DNA of 64,000 nt from Podocnemis expansa (taxonomy: Eukaryota > Chordata > Testudines > Podocnemididae). Below the pieces are notes generated by a model. That model saw nothing but the letters and a program-made list of their open reading frames with translations, did not search any database and was not told the DNA's origin. The stretch spans positions 153,697 through 217,696 of the forward strand of contig ML682119.1 of assembly GCA_007922195.1 (NCBI GenBank), in the 5' to 3' direction. Below, piece after piece: positions 36,701-48,700 of this stretch (the stretch's first letter is position 1; every line of letters begins with the position of its first letter). The translations under genes and the position numbers were made by a program.

Positions 36701-39700
36701 TTATACAAAATACAACTTGTGTTGTGTCATTATTGCCAGAGGCGGTGCTGGGGCAGGGAGGGACCCGGGGGACGGGCCCAGCCCCCGCCCCCAGCCAGAA
36801 GGCCCTGCCCCCTGGTCAGGGATAGGGCCAGGGAGGGGGCCGCGCCACTGCGAGCAGCTAGGCCACAGTGTGGCCCAGCCAGAAGCAGCCGCTGGCGATC
36901 GGGCCCGCAGCTGCGGGCAGCCAGGCCCCCGATCCCCAGCTGGGGACGTAGCTGCCAGTGGCCGGCCCCAGATCCCCGGCCGAGGATGGGGCCGCCATGT
37001 GCGGCCAGCCGGGCCCCATCCCCGGCCGGAGATCAGGGGCCTGGCTGCCTGCGGCCATGGGCATGGGCTCGGCCTCCAGCAGCCACTTCTGGCCCAGCCC
37101 CGCTATGGCCTATCCACCCGTGGTAGCTTGGCCTCCCCTGGCCCTATCCCTGGCCAGGGGTGGGGACTGCCAGGCGGCCAGCTGGGCCGTGGATCTCCAG
37201 TCAGGGAGGGGGCTGACGCAGCCTGCCGGGGATCGGTCCCCAGCCTGATTGGGCTGGAGATCCAGGGCACTGGTGTTTGGACCCAGGGCACGTGCCTCGG
37301 GGTGCCCAACGCCAGCGATGCCCCTGATTATTGCCAAGTTCCAAAGGGATAGCCATGTTAATCTAGTTCAGCTAAACAAGCAAGGAGTCCTGCGGCACTT
37401 TTAAAGACTAACAAATTGATTTATTGCATGAGTTTTAGTTGGAGAAAAATCCCACTTCATCAGACACTTTGAAGGTGTGGAACTTACAGAATGAGAGGAA
37501 AATAAATTGAGGGAAGTGTAAACCATAGGATCAGGTCAGACTGGTACAGCAAATCAATACAGGTGTATCGATTCAAACACTGGGGAACAGCATTGAGCAA
37601 GCATGTTTCTAGTAGAGTCCTTGAGGAATCGATTCTTGGCCCTACACTATTTAATATTTTTATCAATGAGCTGGAAGAAAATATAAAATCATCACTGTTA
37701 AATTTTGCAGATTCCACAAAAATTGGACAAGTGATAAATAATATAGGGGATGGCTCACTGATACAATGAGCTGGATGACTGCATAAGGTAGATAGAGATA
37801 AACAATGTGTTTTAATATAGCTAAATATAAATGTATACATCTAGGAACAAAGAATGTAGGTGATACTGTGCAGCATGGACTGTTCTGTCCTAGGAAGCAG
37901 TGGCTCAGAAAAGGACTCATGAGTCATGGTGGATAATCAGCTGAAAATGTAGTCCCAGTGTGATGCGTGGCCCAAAGGGCTAATATAGTCCTGAGATATA
38001 TAAATAGGGAAATCTTGAGTAGAAGTACAGAGTTATTTTTTTAGAGGGGTAGCTGTGTTAGTTTGTGCATAGCAAAAGGAGCGAGAGTCCTATGGCACCT
38101 CACAGACTAACAGATTTCTTCGAGCATAAGCTTTCACAGGCTTCAACCCACGATGTATCTGGCGAAGTGGATTAAAGCCCACAAAAGCTTATGCTTGAAG
38201 AAATCTGTTAGTCTATGAGGTGCCACAGGACTCTGTCATTTTACCTCTGTATTTGGCATTGGTGCAACTGGTCCAGTCCTGGGCTATGACTACATTGGCA
38301 AATTAGTCCAGACTAAGGAGGCTTAGTCTGGACTAATTTAGCCCATGGCTACACTAGGCATTCCTTGGTTCAAACTAAGAAGTTTCTTAGTTCAAACTAA
38401 GGAAGACTTAGTTCAAACTTGTAACTAGAGGCACTTAGTCCATACTTACACACTTAGTTTGAACATTAGTTAGAACTAGACATGGGCAAAACTTGGACTA
38501 AGGATTGGTTTAAATTTAAGAAATTTGAATTAAGCTGGTTAATTTGAACTAACCATGCCGTCTAGTTTGCACTAAGTGTTAGTTGAAAGTAGAACGCATG
38601 GCTAGTTCAGACTAACCCAAGGTAACCTTGAACTTCTTAGTTCAGATTAAGAAGTCCAAACTAACCGTGGCCAATGTAGACATAGCCCTGGTGTCCACAG
38701 TTCAAGAAGGATGTTGAGAAATTGGAGATGGTTCAGAGAGGGTGAGGAGGCTAATTAAAGGATTAGGAAACCTGCCTTATAGGCTGTGTTCACACAGCAC
38801 TCTTATTTTGAAACAACAGAGGTTGTTTCGAAATAAGAAATACCCTGTTCACACGATGCAAGGTTGTTTCAAAACAACGGCGTTGTTTCGAAACAACTTA
38901 AACCTCATATGGGGACGAAACAACGTTGTTTCAAAATGATTGTTTCGAAACAATGCCGTCCAAACATTTTGTTTCGAAACAACAGTGACTTATTTCGAAA
39001 TAACTGTTGCCTGAAACTGCTATTTCGCTTTGAGCTTTTTTCCTTAATTCGAATTAACAAACTGTTTTTTTTTAATTAAGTTATTTCGAAATAAGGCATT
39101 ATTTCGATACAAGTTGTTTTGACACAACTTGTATCGAAATAATGCCTGTGTGTGAACACAGCCATAGTGACAAATGCAAGAAGCTCGATCCACTTAGCTT
39201 AATAAAGAGAAGGTTAAGGAGAGACTTCTGTTGTTAGTGCTTTGTACTGTTATTGATGCAACTTTACTAAGGCTGCTGTTTCTGGAGTTCCAATGTCAGC
39301 AGTACTAGCAGAGAGTGCCACTTGCCAATTCAGCCAGTCTGAGGGTTGTTTGTAAAGAAGGCTTGGTTTGGTAGTGAAAGATGTCAGCCAGGTTTATTGT
39401 CAGGAAAGCACAGAAATAGGGACCTGTGATCTGTTGGACAGGGTGCTAAAAGATCTACACCAAGGATGTCCAGTCTTTTAAGGTGAGGGGCCACATTGCA
39501 ATTCTTTTCTCAGTTTGGAGTCGCTTGAAAAATGTTGATAGATAAGACATACAAATTAAATTTATTAATAAACTTTAATAAAAATAATTATTAGTGTGAT
39601 ATTTAGTGTTGCTTTTGTTTTCACTGAGTACAGAGGACAAAGGAGGCAGGGGTGCCTGTGTGAGGGGGTAAGGCAGAGAGTGGGGAGCAAAGCAGGACAC

Positions 39701-42700
39701 AGGAACATGGCAGAGGAGTGGAGGGGAACCAGTGTGAGTTGGTGGGAGCAGAGCAGCAGGGTGGCAGGACTCAGCTACTTCCTGACAGGGACCCCACCAA
39801 TTCTGCTCTCCTCACTCCCTGCCAAGCACTGCTCAAGGGAAAGGAGACCAGTGCTGGGGAGACAGAGAGGAGGACAGAGACAGGACAGAAACCCTGGCAT
39901 TTCTGCAGTGGTCACAGGTATTGGCATTGGCCTTCTCTGTATCAGAAACATCGGTGGGTATCAATTTCTATAGAAGAGATTTTTGCCACTAAGGTCAGGG
40001 AAAGGACATGGGTGCTGGGGATAGGGGTGTTGGAGGAGAGCAGAACTGTGGGGCTTTCCAGGCCAGGAAGTAGCTCAGTCCTGCTAACCAGCCGCACTGC
40101 TCCCCTGCCCCTTCACCCTCCCAGAACTGCCAGAGTTTGTCCTGTGTTGGTCCCCCTGAGTTCTCCTCACCCCCACTCAGCACTGCTCTCCTCCCCCTGG
40201 ATTTCCCTTGCCTGCAGGCTTCGTTCTCCTCCCCGCCCAACAGACTGAGCACAATGCCAGCTCAGCTCAAACTCTCCCAACCCCCACCACATAGCTCCTC
40301 GCTGGCGCAGCTTTCCAGGATCTTGCAGCAGCACTCTGCGGGCTGGATGAAAGCCCTTGGCCGCCCAGAGTCTGGCCATCCTGCCACAGGTTGGACAAGT
40401 CTAATCTATACCTATAACAAGGTAAAGACTCAGTCAGGACATCAGGATGCTGTCCCCTTAGCCAATAAAAAGATGCCCCTCTAATGATTTCTTCTTTTAA
40501 ACACTGATGCAAACAAGTTACGTATTACAGATGTTGTTTGTTATAATTTTTATCCTTGTACTCTCTAGTTCTAATAAAACATCTCATTCATTAGCCTGTC
40601 ATTCCCTCCTTATCTTAAAAAGGATCCATGTGTTCTTGTTCCATGTCTTATGAATGAGTTTGCATAGTTACTTGAAAAATCTGTGGTTTTGTACAATCTT
40701 TTCCAGTCAGGAATGTGCTTACTTAATCATAGCTGACATCTGGGGCATTGCTATTTTGCCAAAGTCAGGACTAATATATTTTCAGTCTTTGGTTCATATT
40801 GTTACTTATGTCTAGTGTTCCAGCAAACCCTACAACTTGATCACAGTCCATAGGTAAAACATTAGATAATGGGGTCTTCGTTCTAGCAGAGCAAAGACAT
40901 AACATGAGCTGATAGCTAAAAGCTGGAGCCAGATAAATTCATAGAGCCTTAGAACCATAAGGTTAAGTGTCTGCCAGGATCATTTAGTCTAATCCTCTGC
41001 CAAAATTCAGGATCTTTTTGTGTCTAAAACATCCAAAACAGATGGCTATCCATCTTCCTGTTGAAACCTTCCAATCAGGGTCCTCACTGCCATACAACCT
41101 GAAGGGCTACAGATTGCCAGCCTAGGCCTGACAATGGCTAGGGCTGGATTGGGCCCACCAGGATGAAACACACTAAGCAAAACACACGTAGTCTGAACTA
41201 ACTTTTGATCTACTTAGTTTGGACTAACCAAGCCTGATCAAAGATTTTAGGTGAAGACATAACCTAAGTGCCACAGGACCCTTTCTTGTTTTGCAGAACT
41301 AGACTAACACAGCTATCCCTTTGGAACGAAAGTTGTATGTGTTTTTTTTTTTTTCCAACAGCATTGAACTTCATTCAGAGTGGAAATAAGCTATACATTT
41401 TTGTCAATGAGACTAATTAAGCATTGGAACAACATACCAAGAGTTACGACGGATTCTCCATCACTGAGAATTTTATAATTAAAATTGGATGCTTTTCTGT
41501 GATCTGCTCCAGGAATGATTTTGGAGCTGTTCTCTGGCTTATGTTATACCAGGTGGGGGCAGACTAAATGATCACAGTGGTCACTTCCACCTTGGAATCT
41601 ATGAATCTGTGATCTGGAGCAATAATCTAAATTGATAAGATAAATTCAATGACAATGAGAGCAAGGTATCTCCCTTAGGAAGGAACAATGAACTGCACAG
41701 GTATAATATGTGAAAATAATGGATACATGGTAGTACTATTGAAAAGGATCAGGGGATGAGAGTGGATCACAGGCTGAGTAAGAGCAGTGTTGAGGGAAAG
41801 TTAGAAAGTGACTTGGAAGCATGGTTAGAGAGCAACATTGAGTCCCTACTTCATCAGTCACAATGGGCAGGGGGTGGGACATGGTCGGGAGAGGAGGGAA
41901 GCAGCCTGGAAGAAAAGCATAAGCAGATCATAAAATTAAGAAGACAAACCTTCAGGCTGCAACTGAGTTAAAAACAAAACTTAAAAAATGGGAGCTCAAA
42001 GTGGAAGGTTTCCAGCTATCTTGACAACTATTCTTTATGTCAGTCACTTTCTAGCAGTTGATCTCACTCTGACAGTCTCTTGGTCCTAGGCTTTAAAGAG
42101 GCAGTCCCTATCTTCTCCCAACCTCTACTTATTCCTGGGACCATTTCCTTGCTGTCTGGATCCCTACCTAGGTACTTTTGTTTCCTTATTTGGCTTTTCA
42201 AAATCCTTTCAGGGTCATGCCAGGTGACAGGATGGGCTAAATACTAGGCATTCCTGTCCTTCAGAGCAGGTCTTCCTGCCACGCTGTTTTACTCTTAGGC
42301 TGTGTCTGCACTAGCCAATTAGTCTGGGTCTACACTAGGCTTTACATAGTTCTAACTCAGAAATTTCTTAGTTCGAATGATTAGCCCAGACTAAGCACTT
42401 AGTTCGAACTTTAAGTTTGAACTAGCACAATGTAGACCTGGACTAATGGCTTAGTTCAAACTAAAAAAGTTTGAACTAACCCATTAGTTCAAACTGACTG
42501 CACTGACTAAAAAAGTAGTTCGAACTAGACAGTGTGGCTAGTTTGAACTAAAAGGCTGCGGTTAGTCCGAACTAACCCACAGTTAGTTTGAACTAACTGG
42601 GAACTGCTTAGTTTAAGAGTAAGAAAGTCCAAACTAAGCTTTCTGATGGAGACATAGACTTAGGCTATGTCCACACATAAATCGTTATTTTGAAATAAGT

Positions 42701-45700
42701 TATTTTGAAATGAGTTATTTTGAAATAACGTCCTTATTCTGAAATAAATTAATCTGAATTAAGAGAAAGCTTGCTTTCGAAACAGCTGCTATTTTGAAAT
42801 GATTATTTCAAAATAAGGCCATTGGGACATGTTGTTTTGAAACAGTTGTTTTGAAATAATGGTGTTGTTTCAAAACATGTCCAAACGGCCTTATTTCGAA
42901 ATAACCATTTTGAAATATCAGCCATTTCGAAATGAATGGGGTTTAAGCTGTTTCAAAATGATGGTACTTATTTCAAAATGACAGACCCCATCATTTCAAA
43001 ATAAGAAAACGCCATGTGGACATAATCTTTTTTTATTTCAAAATAACTAATGTTATTTCAAAATAAAAGAGATGTGTGGACATACCCTTAAAGACAAACA
43101 GATTTCTTTAGTCATAAGCTTTCATTGGCTCCAGCTGACTTCATCAGATGCATGAGTCATGCAACTGACAACATGGGTTAGAGCCCCTGAAATCTTGTGC
43201 CCAAAGAAATCTGTTAGTCTTTAAGAAGCCACAGGACTCTCGTTGTTTTTGCTGTGCACAGGCTAACACGGCTACATCTCTGGATATGTTACTCCAGTGT
43301 TGAAACATTATTCCTACTTTGAAAGTATTTATTTGGGAGTGTGGAGACTAAAGGAGCCATGTTTGAGGGAAAAGACCAGAATCTGCATAGGTTTGCCTTT
43401 GGCTAGTGATAAACCAGCAGTAGCCAGGACGGGTTCATGGATGATCTACTGCAAGGCAAACTGCAGGAGACAACATCATCCTATTCCAGATTGTTTGAAT
43501 TCACTAGTTTGTTTGTTTGTTTGTTTTTCCCCTCTCTCTTGCCCCGTTTCATTGCTGTGTTCTTCTGTTTCCCCATGCTGCAGGTCAGACCAAGGAGGTG
43601 ATGCAATACAATCTTCCACGTCAGTGCATCCGTGATTACTTCCCCACACGCAAGTGCTTTGTGTTAATCACACCAGTAAATGATGGGGATTTAGGCCGGC
43701 TGGACTCCCTCCCTGACAGTGCCCTAAGGCCCCAGTTCCTGAAGCAGAGCAACCAATTCTGTCAGTATGTCCTCCAGGTATCAAAGGTGAAGATGGTGAA
43801 AGGAGGACACCACGTCAATGGACGAAGTATGTCACTGGGGGGCCTCCCTAGCCATTGAATGGACGTGAGAATAACAAATCAGTGGAAGTGTTTGTGTAGT
43901 CAGGCTGTCTGTACTATGCAAGAATAAGAATGAGAAGAACATGTCCTCAGTCTCCAGAGAGTCCCATGGGGATGGAAAGTAACTTCTAGTGAGATAATGC
44001 AACAGGGAGAATTGTATTACTGCAGACAGACAGTTGGGGGGACCCCAAGGAAGCAGTGAGCCCACAGTGATTCTCAGTCTCTTCGTCTCCCTTACTAGCT
44101 GTTCTTTATCTCCCTCTTCCTCTCTTACCTTGCAGTACTTTTTTATCTTTCTTTCCCCAACAGACTCTGATCTCTTCCTCACTCTCATCACCTGGCCATT
44201 CTACCCCTTCAGTGTAAACTAGTCCCTTCACTGTTCCCTCTCAGCTGTCCCTGCCTCTCATAGCTCCTAAGAGTCAAATTCTAAGGCCAACAGAGACCAA
44301 GTGACCATTTAATCTGAGCCCAGGCTGGAGAATTTCAGCCCATCATTCCTGCCTTCAGCCTAGCATGTCTGGGCAAATCCTACAGAAAGAGACTTCATGT
44401 CTTGTCAGCAAACAGAAAGTTTTGTGACTGGATCCTACTAGAAATCAGCACTCAGTCCTCTGTTAATAGTAGACCTACCTTCCTTTGTTTCCCTGAACAG
44501 ACACAAACTCCTACCTGCCAACAAACAGATTCTGAAACCAGCATATAAAGTTATCCATTCCCTGAATTTGTATAGGGCTGTCCCTTTATAGGGCACTCTC
44601 CATTTCCCCATAAGCCATCCTGCATCTCCAGTGTGTTGGGGAGTGGTCAGAGCAATGGGTCTAAAGCAGACTATGGGAGAAGTGGAGCAATGTATTGTGC
44701 TGGAAGTTGCAGAGAAAAACAGCTCCTGCCTCACTGAAATTAGTGCCCCTTTGTTCTTGGCACCCACAATCTCACAGTGAGAAACACTCCCTATCACAGC
44801 TGAGATCAGGGCTGGCTGCTTCAGAGTCTCTCAGTGAGCAACAGTCCCTGCACTACAGAGCTCACATTTTTATGTCAAGTTACAATAAGGAGATGAACAG
44901 ACAAAGGGAGTGTTGTGTGGCAGGGGGAAAATAGTGAGGAGGTAATGAAATCAGCAAGTGTTGTAAAGTAAGTGATAGTTATGTACATTTGTCCTGTTCT
45001 AGAAAGTACTAGCCTAACAAGTAGGGTTAGCCATGTGCTCAAGTGCTTTGCTGTTTTAGGGTCTGAGTGCTCAGCTTCTCACAGGGCCAAGCCTGCAATG
45101 ACTTGCTCAACTCACAAAGGGAAGGGGAGAAAAGAAACTCCTGAACCAGAATTTGCAAGCTGTGGTGGTGTGCATAATACCTGTGGGTAGTTTGTAGAGA
45201 GCTGGTTAGTGACATGGTCATGGCTTCTCTTCCTTATTTCCAGCTGCTAAATTGCATTAAAGGATTGTTAAAATAGATTTAATAATTTCTTAATATCACT
45301 TTTCCATTTAACGAGTGACAGATGTGATTGATGAAAGTGTGCCTTTTCTGTGAGATAATTTCTGTATTAAGATTTGGCCCATTCCATAAAAAAGTTTGAG
45401 GACCCCCACCTTGAACCTTAGCTAAACTGGAAATCCACAGTTAAGGTATCAAGCCCCTTTTCCATCACTCTGTAATAACGGACGACATTTGGTTTTACCC
45501 CCAACCAATTGTCCCAATCTACTTGGCACTGCTGAGGCCTCAGCTGGAGTATTGTCTTCCGTTCTAGGTGTCATGCTTTAGGAGACATTAGGGACTGTTT
45601 AGAGGAGAGCAAAAGAAATGATAAAAGGTTTAGAAAACCTGTTCTGTGAGGAAAGTTTAAAAACTGGGCATGTTCAGTCTTGAGGAAAGGAAGGGTGAAG

Positions 45701-48700
45701 GGGGACCTGACAACAGTATTCAGATATGTTAAGGGCTGCTGTAAAGAGGATGGTGATCAGTTGTTCTCCAGGTCTCCTGCAGAGGGGACAAGAAGTAATG
45801 AGCTTAATGGTGCTGCCAGGGGGATTTAGGTGTGATATTCGGAAATTTTTTCTAAGTGTACTTATGCTCTGGAACAGGCTTCCAAGGAAGTTGTAGCATC
45901 CCAATTACTGGAGGGTTTTAAGAGCAGGTTGGACAAACACCCATCAGGGATGGGCTAGGTTTTCTTTGTCCTGCCACCCTTCTAGTCTTACATGATTCTA
46001 TAAATTTCCACAATCCATTCTACCACTTTCATCTCCTCTCTTTCAGGCATACCCACATGTAGGTTCTCACCAGACCCTACGTTTCCATATTATCTCTAAA
46101 ATCTATTCCTCCCTGTGTTTTGTAGGATAAAATCTGTCCCTCAGAGCTTATTTGATGTTACATACCTTCCCCAGGCTGCCCAAATGATGCTTCTATGATC
46201 TGCTTCCTTTCCTGTCCTTCTGATCATGACATCATCCTTCCTTTCCCTTCTCTGGTTTACTGTCTCTTTCGGCATGATATTCAGTCTCATTGGCTGCAGG
46301 TTTAATGTTTTTTGCAGCACCTGCCATACATTTATCTCTTATCCTTTGTCTCCTCCTGCACTACCGCCTGGGACCCAACACCAGCTGGTCCTCTCTACTT
46401 CAGTCACTCTCAGCTTTAGGCCTTTAACATGGTGTCTCCTTTGCTGGAGTTCCTTCATGTATTCTTTGTGCTTCCATCAAACTAATTTCATTCATGCTTC
46501 CTTCCCCCATTGCTCAACTGAGCCCCTATCTTCTTCCAACCTCACACCTCCTCATCCCATTGTTTAGTGTATCTCTCCAGTTATGCTGTGATTTCCTGAG
46601 GACAGGGGCCAGTCTCAGTACTGGGTCTGTGAAGGGCCATGCACATCTCTTGGGAGTTCTGTATTACAGATGAAAAATAGCAGTCCTTGACATCAATTCC
46701 TGTCAGTGATGTGCCTGTGTGAGCTAACCAGGTAGCAGAAACAAAACCCAGAGCCAGCCCACAGCTCTAGAAGGGTGTCAGTCTGTCCTCTCCCTGTGGT
46801 TTTGGGAGAGGCCACACTGCCTCACTCAATCACTGCCTACCAAATGAGATGAGCAGATTGTCAGTTAGTGTGGGGTGGATTCTGTCCCACAGTCAGGGCA
46901 AGATAATGATGCTGTCTATAACCAGAAGCCCTCAGGAAAGGCAGGGCAGACAAGCAGTTTCTAGTTTATGGGAAGTACTTGAGCAACTCTGCTGTCTAGT
47001 GTTCATGTAGGGGGTTGCTGCCATCCCAAACGGAATGGTAGGGGGATGAAGGCCCATGCAACCCACTGTGTCCCATCCCAGGGCCCTAACAACAGGAAAT
47101 CCCACTATAACTCATAGACAGTGCAAACCCCAACACAGCTGAATTACTGTTGCCCACCTCTGGGTTACTTCTTAAACTCTCCCCTGGGGGTACTCTGGTT
47201 CACAGGGCACCCGCAGTTACCCTAGGGTAGGTTGCCAGAGGTACTCCCAGTGGTTCCTTTACAGGCACAGACTCCCTGGAGGGCAGAGTGTCTCTGGGCA
47301 GGTCAGTGAAGGCAGCAGCCTTGGTCTGCAGAGCTGAAGTAGGTAGCCAGTGGCAGTCCTGGAAGTTCCCCTCCAGGTATAGATGCCTCTGGGTGCATCA
47401 GACCCTTCTGTGTCCCTCCTCCTGCACCTTGTGAAGACCAAGCCTGGCAAATCCTCCCCTCTGCAGCCTGGCACCTGGTGGCCTAGCCCTCTCCACCCCA
47501 TGTCCTCTATATGCCACTGCACCAGCCTGGAACGAGCCAGATGCATTCATTTCCCTTGTTGTCTCCGCCCCACCAGAGCTGGAGGCTCTGCCTTTTATAC
47601 TTGCTGTGCAGTTGTGGGGATGAGGTTGGTCTAGCACTGCCCACTAGGGGAGGGAGGGTGACTCTTTGCACTCTTTCTTAGAGGGAGGCCGCACTGCCTT
47701 GCTATGAGTATGTCTACCCTGGAGCTTTAGGTCAACTTAAGGAAGGTTAAGTCGACCTACAGATGGCTGCGGCCACACTGGACTTTTATTAAGTCAACTT
47801 AAGCACCTCCTTAAGTCAACAATAATGCCACCTCTTAAGGTCAACTTAATGCTTAGGTTGACCTTACTAAGTCGACTTAATCCAGTGTAGATGAGAGAAA
47901 GCCCTTAAGGCAACCTAATTGGCCTTCAGGCCCCCTCCTCCATTGACATAGCACCTGCCAGTGTGGACGCAGGCAGTCAACAGGAGGTTTCAGTGTGGAC
48001 TCTCTGTCAACTTAACAAGGTCAACTTTAAGTTGACTTAAAGTTGACCTTGTTAGGTCAACTTAATGGAGCCACCAGTGGAGACATACCTATAAAGGGAG
48101 AGGTCATCACTGGAATCTCTGAATTTTTCTAATGCCCCTTTCCCCTGCTCTGCCCCCAGTGTTCAGCATGTTAGCCAAGAGCTATGTGGAAACCATTAGC
48201 AGTGGAAAGGTGCCCTGCCTGGAGAATGCAGTGACCATCCTGGCCACCACTGAGAACGAGGCTGCTGCCAGGGAGGCGCTAGCTTACTATGTGACCCAGA
48301 TGGAGAAACGGATCACGTACCCAGCAGAGTTGAATGTGCTCTCTGAGGCACACGGAAATTGCGAGAAAGCAGCCCTGCAGGTGTTTATGCAGAGGTCCTT
48401 CAAGGATGAGGGGCAAAAGTACCAGCAGCAGCTGGCGGTAAGTCACTGGCCCTGTATGCCCCTATGCCCTTACTTCCCACTGGCATGATATGAGGAGCTC
48501 TGTGAGCTGGGTCCAGCCTTGTCCCCAGTGGAGACACCAGGACCTTAGACCCTGATTCCAAAGGGAGCAGGCCAGAGACATTGGCACTCACACCTGAGAG
48601 CAGATGCTTGGGTGGAGCTTCCATTGTCTAAAGTCACAAGGAGAGTCCCTTGGCTGTTGCTCAGTACAGCCTATTGCACACACTCATCTGGCTGGATTTG

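Larger units (their letters stand above)
37525..39240 (+). mobile_element. CR1 LINE, + strand, cut by three later insertions
   Basis: CR1 ORF2 blocks can be read in order: [17 protein letters not shown] (about 37637), then GTGTGATGCGTGGCCCAAAGG (about 37960), TTTGGCATTGGTGCAACTGG (about 38250), GGTGTCCACAGTTCAAGAAGG (38690) and TAGTGACAAATGCAAGAAGC (39166). Between these blocks sit a SINE (38042-38232), a MITE (38282-38687) and a second MITE (38782-39163). Without them the CR1 is collinear. Confidence 0.85.
35787..43583 (+). other. GBP intron 5
   Basis: Very repeat-rich: palindromic SINEs, a GC-rich hAT MITE, a CR1 cut by three insertions, an hAT fragment, a dispersed repeat, CR1 fragments, and the MITE pair at 42298-43087. 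The stretch 39636-40930 has frames without family signature. 41155-41262 has a scrap of the TTAGTTTGGACTAA family, and 41616-42294 is unassigned. Confidence 0.6.
43827..48159 (+). other. GBP intron 6
   Basis: It contains a CR1 fragment (45500-46005) and a MITE (47706-48089) ending 70 bp before exon 7. 43827-45499 and 46006-47705 show nothing I recognise. Confidence 0.55.

Noticed and set aside
36717..37352. 211-codon open frame on +
   Set aside because: It is inside a GC-rich hAT MITE with exact 8-bp target copies. Several other frames are open at once, a compositional effect.
39596..40248. Overlapping frames of 125 and 176 codons
   Set aside because: No domain; the region begins within a hAT fragment and is probably repeat interior or low complexity.
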